Positions 24,013 to 29,973 of a stretch of 29,973 nt of DNA are shown here, piece by piece. The notes beneath the pieces are model-generated. The model saw nothing but the letters and a program-made list of their open reading frames with translations. It was not told where the DNA came from and did not search any database. The first letter of the stretch is position 1, and every line of letters begins with the position of its first letter. The position numbers were made by a program, and so were the translations under genes. The DNA is from an uncultured Clostridia bacterium (lineage in GTDB: Bacteria > Bacillota > Clostridia > Lachnospirales > Lachnospiraceae): contig CALBKM010000047.1 of assembly GCA_937895705.1 (NCBI GenBank), positions 1 to 29,973 of the forward strand, given 5' to 3'.

Positions 24013-24340
24013 ATTTATTCTTTTCCCTCGCCGACTCCTCTCCTGCGCGGCGGCTCGGGCGTGGCGTAGTTCTTATGCTTGTGTTTGCGATGTTTTGTGT
24101 AAGATGCACGGACTGCCATGTTTCAAAAGTCTCTTTGAACATTACGCAGATTTGTTGCAAACAAATCCCGCCATAAGGCACGGATGCCGCATCAGGGCGG
24201 TTGCGTCACTTATCTGTCCACTTGACGAAGTAATTAGAAAGACTCTATCCGTAGTACGAGAAAAGAGGAATTCAGAACAAGGCTTGTCGCAGTTTTAGCA
24301 CCACGCGCAATAAAAGCAGAAGAACAGGGAAGCCGTGCAT
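24013..24340. other. Intergenic stretch without a convincing gene; two tandem hairpins
   Basis: About 330 nt lie between two facing terminators. No frame here has a ribosome binding site or a recognisable product. It contains a perfect hairpin GATTTGTT-GCA-AACAAATC (24149-24167) and a smaller TTCAAA/TTTGAA pair (24122-24139). The similar phrases TGCACGGACTGCCATG and GGCACGGATGCCGCAT lie on either side of them. A non-coding RNA or a decayed element is possible; neither is shown. Confidence 0.35.
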
Positions 24341-24369
24341 AAGAAAACCGCCGCACAACGTGCGGCGGT
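24341..24369 (-). terminator. Intrinsic terminator of the adhE-kinase unit
   Basis: A perfect 10-bp GC-rich stem, ACCGCCGCAC (24347-24356) with GTGCGGCGGT (24360-24369) and a 3-nt loop. On the minus strand it is followed by TTTTCTT. It ends just past the stop of the APH-fold gene. Confidence 0.85.
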
Positions 24370-24379
24370 CCAAAGAAAC

Positions 24380-25132
24380 CTATTCGTAGTCCACTACATT
24401 TGCCCAGGACAGTAACAGCTGTCTCTCTTCCGGCTTTCCCTTTACGGACTGGGATGCCGCTACAATCGGAAGCCAGCGCTCGATATACTGTCTTGCGGTA
24501 TCGCTCATCTTACAGAACAACTCCATGTACTTCTTTGCCCCTTCGGTATCTCCCGCCAGCCAGAACAACAAATAGGTTCTTGCCACATCTGCGGAAGCAT
24601 TTCCCTGGGTTGCGTGAGCCCAGTCGATGATGTACGCCTTGCCGTCTTCATCGGAAATAATGATATTGGACGGGTTAAAATCTCCGTGACACACCTTCGT
24701 ATGCTTCGGCATTCCCTCCAAACGGGTATGAAGTTCGTAACGGGTGGTGGCATCCAGCTCCGCCTCGGAAATCTTACGATTCATCTTATCCTTCAGCTTA
24801 TTTAAGCCAGGAGCACGCTTTTCGTGAACTTCCATCTGAAGCTCCACCAGCATCTTTAAATACTCTTCCTTCTTCTCCGGATGCTCCTGCATCAGCTGTG
24901 CCAGTGTCTTACCCTTAATGTACTCGGACACAATGGCCCACTTACCGTCAATCTTCGTCACTTCGTGAAGTTGCGGAATGGGAAGGCCGGTTTCCTCCAC
25001 ACGGGCATGGTTCAGAGCCTCGTTCAAGACATCTGCCTTGGAGTAATCTTCGTTAAACACCTTAATGACGCGGTCGCCGTCCTGATATACGGTCTTTGCC
25101 GCTCTTACTGCAATGGTCTTATCCAACTTCAT
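24380..25132 (-). CDS. APH-fold small-molecule kinase (aminoglycoside phosphotransferase superfamily)
   Basis: A 250-aa cytoplasmic protein. It has the ATP lysine in RVIKVF (K24), the Brenner-type catalytic motif VCHGDFNPSNIII (D151, N156) and the metal-binding IIDWAHA (D170). These place it in the APH/choline-kinase superfamily, which phosphorylates hydroxyls on small molecules. The substrate is not readable; nothing ties it to antibiotic resistance, and members of this size are common as housekeeping paralogues in Clostridia. It lies 15 nt downstream of adhE and upstream of a strong terminator, so it is co-transcribed with adhE, an odd partner. Confidence 0.85.
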   Translation of the reverse strand: MKLDKTIAVRAAKTVYQDGDRVIKVFNEDYSKADVLNEALNHARVEETGLPIPQLHEVTKIDGKWAIVSEYIKGKTLAQLMQEHPEKKEEYLKMLVELQMEVHEKRAPGLNKLKDKMNRKISEAELDATTRYELHTRLEGMPKHTKVCHGDFNPSNIIISDEDGKAYIIDWAHATQGNASADVARTYLLFWLAGDTEGAKKYMELFCKMSDTARQYIERWLPIVAASQSVKGKPEERQLLLSWANVVDYE

Positions 25133-25147
25133 AATCTTTGCCCTCCT

Positions 25148-27763
25148 TTACACGGTCTCGTGCTTGCCGTAGTACGCATTCAGATACATCTGCTTAATTT
25201 CACTCATCAGCGGATATCTCGGGTTTGCACCGGTACACTGGTCATCGAATGCCTGCTCGGTCATTTCATCCAGTCGTTTAAGGAAATCCTTCTCATCCGG
25301 AACATACTCCCGAATGGTTTTCTTGATGCCTACCTTCTCCTTTAAGTCATCAATTGCCTTAATTAAGTTCTTTAACTTCTCGTTGTCATTCTTTCCCTTG
25401 ATTCCGAGATAATCAGCCACCTCTGCATAACGGGCCAGGGTATGCGGATGATCGTACTGGGAGAAAGTTCCCATCTTTACCGGAGTTTCGCTGGCATTGA
25501 ACAAAAGTACTTCGTTAATCATCAGTGCATTTGCAACACCGTGAGCCAAATGATGGAATGCACCCAGCTTATGGGCCATGGAGTGACACACACCCAGGAA
25601 TGCGTTTGCAAACGCCATACCTGCGATGGTTGCCGCATTTGCCATCTTCTCTCTTGCCTCTACATCGTTACCGTTCTCATAAGCCTTCGGCAAGTACTCG
25701 AAAATCACCTTCAAAGCCTTAAGGGCAAGGCCGTCGGTGTAATCCGTCGCCATGACGGAAGCATAGGCCTCCAGCGCATGAGTCACCGCATCAATACCGG
25801 AAGCAGCGGTTAAGCTCTTCGGTGCTGTCATGTGGAAATCCGTATCAATAATTGCCATATTCGGAAGCAACTCGTAGTCCGCTAACGGATACTTTACCCC
25901 GGTCTGCTCATCGGTAATAACCGCAAACGGGGTCACCTCGGAACCGGTACCCGCAGAAGTCGGAATTGCTACAAAGTACGCCTTTTCTCCCATCTTCGGG
26001 AAGGTGTAAATTCTCTTTCTGATATCCACAAAACGCATTGCCATGTCCATGAAATCAACTTCCGGATGCTCATAGAGAACCCACATAATCTTTGCGGCAT
26101 CCATTGCGGAACCGCCGCCCAGAGCAATGATGACATCCGGCTTAAACGCTGCCATCTGTGCGGCACCTGCCTTTGCACAAGCCAAGGTCGGGTCCGGCTC
26201 TACCTGCCAGAACTCCGCATGGGAAATGCCCATCTCGTCAAGCTTATCAGTAATAGCCTTCGTATAACCGTTCTCGTAAAGGAAGCTGTCGGTTACTACA
26301 AATGCCTTCTTCTTGCCCATTACGGTACCCAGCTCGTCAAGTGCCACCGGGAGACAACCCTTCTTCATGTAAATCTTTTCAGGTGCACGGAACCACAGCA
26401 TATTTTCCCTTCTTTCTGCAACGGTTTTAATATTTAATAAATGCTTTACGCCTACATTATCGGATACGGAATTGCCGCCCCAGGAGCCGCAACCTAAGGT
26501 AAGGGACGGAGCCAGCTTAAAGTTATACAAATCACCGATACCGCCTTGGGAAGACGGGGTATTCACTAAGATACGGCAGGTCTTCATACGCTCCGCAAAC
26601 TCATGAAGCTTCTCGGTTTCTGTCTGGGCATTCAGGTAAATGGAAGAGGTATGACCGTAACCGCCGTCTGCGATTAAGTGCTCTGCCTTCTCGAAAGCAT
26701 CCTGAATATTCTTTGCCTTGTACATAGCAAGGACCGGAGAAAGCTTCTCGTGTGCAAACTCCTCGGAAAGATCGACGCTTTCTACCTCACCGATTAAAAT
26801 CTTCGTCCCATCCGGAACCTTTACACCCGCAAGCTCTGCGATGGTGGTTGCCTTCTGGCCTACAATCTTTGCATTCAACGCACCGTTAATGATAATGGTC
26901 TTACGAACCTTTTCAATCTCATCGTCCTTTAAGAAATAACATCCGCGTCTTGCGAACTCGTCTTTTACCGCCTTATATACCTTATCCAGAACAATCACGG
27001 ACTGCTCGGATGCACAAATCATACCGTTATCAAAGGTCTTGGAATGAATAATGGAGTTCACCGCCAAAAGCACATCCGCCGTATCATCGATAATTGCCGG
27101 AGTGTTACCTGCACCGACACCAAGGGCCGGTTTACCGCTGGAATATGCAGCCTTTACCATACCCGGACCGCCGGTTGCCAGAATAATGTCGCTTTCCTTC
27201 ATAACCGTATTGGTCATCTCCAAGGACGGCACATCAATCCATGCGATAATATCTTCCGGGGCTCCTGCCGCCACCGCTGCCTCAAGCACAATCTTCGCAG
27301 CCTCAATGGTGGAATTCTTTGCCCGCGGGTGTGGGCTGATAATAATACCGTTTCTGGTTTTTAAACAAATCAAAGTCTTAAAAATTGCCGTAGAGGTCGG
27401 ATTGGTAGTCGGAATAACCGCAGCTACCACACCGATGGACTCCGCTACCTTCTTAATACCGAAGGCTTTATCCTCTTCGATAATACCGCAGGTCTTGGTA
27501 TCTCTGTACTGGTTATAAATGTACTCCGCCGCATAGTGATTCTTAATTACTTTATCCTCCACCACGCCCATGCCGGTCTCTTCCACCGCCATCTTCGCAA
27601 GCGGAATTCTTGCCTTGTCCGCCGCAGTAGCCGCAGCAAGGAAAATCTTATCTACCTGCTCCTGGGTATACTCCGCAAACTTCTTCTGGGCTGCCTTTAC
27701 TCTGGCAATTGCCGCCTCCAGCGCCTTTACGCTGTCTACCACTTCATAGTTTTTCGTTTTCAT
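25148..27763 (-). CDS. adhE: Bifunctional acetaldehyde/alcohol dehydrogenase
   Basis: An 871-aa enzyme of typical AdhE length that reduces acetyl-CoA to acetaldehyde and then to ethanol, using two NADH. The N-terminal aldehyde dehydrogenase half has PTTNPTS, GGPGMVKAAYSSGKPALGVG and the catalytic Cys in DNGMICASEQS (C250). The C-terminal iron alcohol dehydrogenase half, from about residue 450, has GGGSAMDAAKIMW, PTSAGTGSEVTPFAVI, GIDAVTHALEAY and the iron ligands in CHSMAHKLGAFHHLAHG. AdhE forms cytoplasmic spirosomes. The ATG at 27763 follows AGGAGG with about 6 nt spacing; a start 7 codons earlier was rejected. Expression is probably redox-controlled through the Rex-like operator upstream. 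In this cell it would recycle NADH made when xylose units from the neighbouring enzymes are fermented. Confidence 0.97.
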   Translation of the reverse strand: MKTKNYEVVDSVKALEAAIARVKAAQKKFAEYTQEQVDKIFLAAATAADKARIPLAKMAVEETGMGVVEDKVIKNHYAAEYIYNQYRDTKTCGIIEEDKAFGIKKVAESIGVVAAVIPTTNPTSTAIFKTLICLKTRNGIIISPHPRAKNSTIEAAKIVLEAAVAAGAPEDIIAWIDVPSLEMTNTVMKESDIILATGGPGMVKAAYSSGKPALGVGAGNTPAIIDDTADVLLAVNSIIHSKTFDNGMICASEQSVIVLDKVYKAVKDEFARRGCYFLKDDEIEKVRKTIIINGALNAKIVGQKATTIAELAGVKVPDGTKILIGEVESVDLSEEFAHEKLSPVLAMYKAKNIQDAFEKAEHLIADGGYGHTSSIYLNAQTETEKLHEFAERMKTCRILVNTPSSQGGIGDLYNFKLAPSLTLGCGSWGGNSVSDNVGVKHLLNIKTVAERRENMLWFRAPEKIYMKKGCLPVALDELGTVMGKKKAFVVTDSFLYENGYTKAITDKLDEMGISHAEFWQVEPDPTLACAKAGAAQMAAFKPDVIIALGGGSAMDAAKIMWVLYEHPEVDFMDMAMRFVDIRKRIYTFPKMGEKAYFVAIPTSAGTGSEVTPFAVITDEQTGVKYPLADYELLPNMAIIDTDFHMTAPKSLTAASGIDAVTHALEAYASVMATDYTDGLALKALKVIFEYLPKAYENGNDVEAREKMANAATIAGMAFANAFLGVCHSMAHKLGAFHHLAHGVANALMINEVLLFNASETPVKMGTFSQYDHPHTLARYAEVADYLGIKGKNDNEKLKNLIKAIDDLKEKVGIKKTIREYVPDEKDFLKRLDEMTEQAFDDQCTGANPRYPLMSEIKQMYLNAYYGKHETV

Positions 27764-27843
27764 ACACGACCTCCTATTCGGCACATCCTTTTTCTACAGA
27801 AACACAATATTTTACTCTTTTATATTACTTTATTCGCCTCTGC

Positions 27844-27861
27844 CTGTTAAAAATTTAACAC
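27844..27861. promoter_or_regulatory. Rex-type operator of adhE
   Basis: CTGTTAAAAATTTAACAC matches the clostridial Rex palindrome TTGTTAA-N4-TTAACAA in 16 of 18 positions, differing only at the two outermost bases. It covers the -10 of the adhE promoter, so bound Rex would block RNA polymerase and a high NADH/NAD ratio would release it. The Rex gene is not in the window. Confidence 0.72.
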
Positions 27862-27880
27862 ACTTTTCTTCATATGTCAA
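27852..27880 (-). promoter_or_regulatory. Promoter of adhE
   Basis: Minus strand TTGACA (27875-27880, perfect consensus), 17-nt spacer, TAAATT (27852-27857). The start codon is about 90 nt downstream. Confidence 0.7.
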
Positions 27881-27960
27881 TACCGTTTTCTACATTTTTT
27901 CCCAAAACTTATTATTTTTTCAATTTCGCCCCGGACACCTCTGACGGGCTCACATGCAAA

Positions 27961-27990
27961 ACAGCAAGCCGGAAAACATATCCGGCCTGC
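27961..27990 (-). terminator. Probable terminator of the GH43 gene
   Basis: GCAAGCCGGA (27964-27973) and TCCGGCCTGC (27981-27990) form a stem with one mismatch and a 7-nt loop. On the minus strand it is followed by TGTTTTGC, a short T-run. It lies about 20 nt past the GH43 stop. Confidence 0.6.
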
Positions 27991-28008
27991 CGCATTTTAT
28001 CATTCATC

Positions 28009-29538
28009 TTATTCCGCTTTATAATCTATGCCGTTAAAGAACGCACTGTTACCGCTCTCCTTGCCGTCGGCGGTTGTAAACATACCGATGGTACAGCCCA
28101 CAAAGCCGCCTGCGGACTCGGTGCTTAAAAACTTCGTGGACAGTCCCTCTGCCAATACCTTTTCACCGGTTCCCGCATCATAGGAAAGGGTCGCTGCCTG
28201 TCCCTTCTGGGAAATGGTAAAGGTAACCTTCTCTGCCGTCAGTTCCTCTGCCGCAACAAGTTCAATGCCGCCCTGCACACTGTTCTTTGCCACCCGCACC
28301 TGATTCTTTCCGTCAAACTTACCGTAAACTACCGCCAGGAACGCTTCCTCGCTCTGGAACAACGCAAGTCCCGCAGCCTCACCGTCCTGCGCCGGAGCAA
28401 ACTCTACCGTCGTCTTTGCGGTAAAATAGTAAGAAGTCTGGCGAAGTCCCAAAAACGCCGCCGGCTCTTTCTCTGCCAGCGTGTACGGAAGAGTCTTTAA
28501 GCGATATCCGTCGCCCTCGCCCTTTGCCATACCTTCCACCGGATTGCGAAGCTTTACCATAGTAAACGGAATGCCGTCCGCATCCTTACCGCTGGTAATC
28601 AGCTCTCCTTCCTTTTCCGGGAACGGAACCGTCACCGTATCCTCTAAGATACCGATGCCTGCGTTAAATACCGGCCAGCCGTCCTCCCAAGTTACCTTTG
28701 CAAGGAACGTCTCACGTCCCATATTGGTGTGCCGCTCGCACGGTCTGGACGCCAGCATGATGGAATACCAGTTGCCCTCGGTATCCTCAATCAAATCCGC
28801 ATGTCCCACATAACGAATCGGATAGTCCTTTCCGAGATGACGATGGGTAAATACCGGATTCATGAGATTATTCTCGTACGGGCCCCAAAGCTCCTTACTT
28901 CTTGCCACACAAACCGCATGAGCCGGACCGGTACCGCCCTCTGCGTGGAGAATATAATAATAACCGTCCTTCTTATAAAGATGCGGTCCCTCCGGCCACT
29001 CTGCCTTACGCATAGCTCCGTTCCAAACCATCTTGTAGTCGCCCACAAGACACCAATTTTCTAAATCCAGTTCCTGTATGTAGATGTACCAGTCACCGTT
29101 ATGGCCAACACCCTCCGGATTCGGTCTCGTACCGATATAATAACACTTTCCGTCATCGTCAAAGAATAAGCTCGGGTCGATACCGTCCGCTCCCGCAAGA
29201 TAGTGCGGCTCGGACCACGGACCTGCCGGGTCGGTGGCGGTTACCACGAAGTTTCCGCCGTAACTTACGTTCGTGGTAATCATATAAAAGGTACCTTCAT
29301 GATAGCGAATGGTCGGCGCAAAAATGCCTCTGGACATCCCGTCATGCCCCAGCGGTAGCTGGGATGCTCTGTCCAACACATTACCGATCTGATGCCAGTG
29401 CTTCAAATCCGTGCTCTCAAAAATCGGAACACCCGGGAAATAACAAAAGCTGGAATTCACAAGATAAAACTTACCGTTTACCGCACAAGCGGACGGGTCT
29501 GGGTAAAAGCCCGGTAAAATAGGGTTTTTGATTTCCAT
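28009..29538 (-). CDS. GH43 glycosidase, probable intracellular beta-xylosidase/arabinofuranosidase
   Basis: A 509-aa protein without signal peptide. The N-terminal five-bladed propeller (about 1-300) has the catalytic base D14 in NPILPGFYPDPSACAV, the pKa-modulating D121 in GADGIDPSLFF, and the acid E183 in EWPEGPHLYKKDGYYY. A C-terminal concanavalin-like sandwich fills about 315-505. This two-domain layout is that of xylan-active GH43 subfamilies 11/12, which remove xylose or arabinose from short chains; the exact specificity is inferred. The ATG at 29538 has AAGGAG 9 nt upstream; a start 24 codons earlier lies at the promoter and was rejected. The gene has its own promoter and terminator and so is separate from the large cluster, though the pathway is the same. 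Confidence 0.92.
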   Translation of the reverse strand: MEIKNPILPGFYPDPSACAVNGKFYLVNSSFCYFPGVPIFESTDLKHWHQIGNVLDRASQLPLGHDGMSRGIFAPTIRYHEGTFYMITTNVSYGGNFVVTATDPAGPWSEPHYLAGADGIDPSLFFDDDGKCYYIGTRPNPEGVGHNGDWYIYIQELDLENWCLVGDYKMVWNGAMRKAEWPEGPHLYKKDGYYYILHAEGGTGPAHAVCVARSKELWGPYENNLMNPVFTHRHLGKDYPIRYVGHADLIEDTEGNWYSIMLASRPCERHTNMGRETFLAKVTWEDGWPVFNAGIGILEDTVTVPFPEKEGELITSGKDADGIPFTMVKLRNPVEGMAKGEGDGYRLKTLPYTLAEKEPAAFLGLRQTSYYFTAKTTVEFAPAQDGEAAGLALFQSEEAFLAVVYGKFDGKNQVRVAKNSVQGGIELVAAEELTAEKVTFTISQKGQAATLSYDAGTGEKVLAEGLSTKFLSTESAGGFVGCTIGMFTTADGKESGNSAFFNGIDYKAE

Positions 29539-29600
29539 AAAATTCTTCTCCTTATATTGATTTTTTAACCTTATACTTTTCTCTTTACTTGACAAATTCC

Positions 29601-29629
29601 AGTGTACCATATTCTTAAAAAAGTGGCAA
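29601..29629 (-). promoter_or_regulatory. Promoter of the GH43 gene
   Basis: Minus strand TTGCCA (29624-29629), 17-nt spacer, TACACT (29601-29606), about 63 nt before the start codon. Confidence 0.65.
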
Positions 29630-29687
29630 TCCCATTTCCCATCAATATATGTTTATACTCCTGATATCGACATGAAATTGACACTAT

Positions 29688-29843
29688 CTAATATCTAGAA
29701 CGAACATACTTTCCGTCATTTACAAGCTGCTCTGCTTCGTTATCCAGCAGGGCATTCAGCGTCTCCTCGACGCTGTTACGAACTAAATCTTTCAATTCGT
29801 TGTGGATTATTTCCTGATTTAATTGTATAATGTTATCAGACAT
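29688..29843 (-). pseudogene. IS256-family transposase, N-terminal fragment
   Basis: A 51-codon frame starting MSDNIIQLNQEIIHNELKDL and containing VRNSVEETLNALLDNEAEQL, the conserved N-terminus of IS256-type (MULE-like DDE) transposases. Full-length members have about 400 residues; here the match ends near KYVRS, where the family normally continues into an R-x-x-R-x-G-H-Y segment, and a TAG follows. AAAGGAGG lies 8-9 nt before the ATG, so it could still be translated. The DDE catalytic part is absent, so the copy is inactive. It probably marks an old insertion whose body was lost by deletion next to the GH43 gene. Confidence 0.8.
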
Positions 29844-29973
29844 GGTTTTTAGCCTCCTTTGTAAAATTTTGTGTGGTAACTTAATTCTACCAAACGGCTA
29901 TAGACCATGTCTATTTGTTTATGAAATTAATTTGCAAAACTTATTATACGTCATCTGCGAAACTAATTATACC
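29844..29973 (-). mobile_element. 5' flank of the IS256 remnant
   Basis: The sequence upstream of the transposase fragment holds a ribosome binding site and a direct repeat pair like the subterminal region of an insertion sequence. The element's outer end is either here or beyond the window; no target-site duplication can be checked. Confidence 0.45.
29933..29972. repeat. Two 17-bp imperfect direct repeats
   Basis: TGCAAAACTTATTATAC (29933-29949) and TGCGAAACTAATTATAC (29956-29972) are identical at 15 of 17 bases and spaced by 6 nt. They lie upstream of the IS256 remnant and may be transposase-binding sites or part of the terminal inverted repeat. The array may continue beyond the window. 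Confidence 0.6.

Noticed and set aside
24095..24298. Plus-strand frame of 67 codons in the gap after the AraC-family gene
   Set aside because: No ribosome binding site, no recognisable motif, and it runs through hairpins downstream of a terminator.
24380..25132. Antibiotic-resistance aminoglycoside phosphotransferase
   Set aside because: Only the superfamily motifs are present, and the operon position behind adhE suggests a metabolic substrate.
1..29973. CRISPR arrays, tRNA or rRNA genes, replication origin
   Set aside because: No regularly spaced repeats, cloverleaf-like or rRNA segments were seen; the only tandem repeats are the two 17-bp copies at the right edge.

Overview
The window reads as chromosomal DNA of a fibre-degrading, strictly or mostly fermentative member of the Clostridia, most likely Lachnospiraceae. 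The grounds are strong AGGAGG-type ribosome binding sites, a sporulation-type amidase (CwlD), MecA, a bifunctional AdhE behind a Rex-type operator, GH3/GH10/GH43 xylan-type enzymes, ABC sugar importers without a local ATPase, and an IS256-family transposase remnant. Species cannot be set from this sequence.

Left part (1-5520). On the minus strand a promoter near 2944-2972 serves a GH18/copper-amine-oxidase-like wall protein, CwlD, and the N-terminal part of the tRNA-modification protein Sua5/YwlC, which runs off the left edge. Upstream is a Ser/Thr kinase with an atypical catalytic loop and a degenerate ParA/MinD-like C-terminal half. It is divergent from mecA, which ends at a clear terminator.

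Centre (5523-24014). Eleven minus-strand genes follow a sigma-A-type promoter at 22730-22758 and a leader of about 350 nt. In transcription order they are: a 975-aa membrane-anchored solute-binding protein carrying two beta-sandwich domains; two permeases; an NHL-propeller/TPR/membrane protein; a Yip1-family protein; a DUF5696 lipoprotein; two more permeases; a conventional lipoprotein solute-binding protein; a GH10-like lipoprotein whose acid/base Glu is replaced; and a cytoplasmic GH3 glycosidase. An AraC-family regulator is divergent. The likely flow is: beta-xylan-derived oligosaccharides are captured at the cell surface, imported through two permease pairs powered by an ATPase encoded elsewhere (MsmK-type), and cleaved inside by GH3 and by the GH43 enzyme further right. 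The Yip1 + NHL/TPR + DUF5696 + giant binding protein set is the best candidate for an undescribed system: its parts recur as families, but I know of no assigned mechanism.

Right part (24015-29973). A structured gap of over 300 nt with no convincing gene is followed by a minus-strand unit of adhE plus an APH-fold small-molecule kinase, with a promoter overlapped by a Rex-like palindrome. Next comes a monocistronic GH43 glycosidase with its own promoter and terminator. The right edge holds the first 50 or so codons of an IS256-family transposase, cut off by a stop, with a pair of 17-bp direct repeats upstream.
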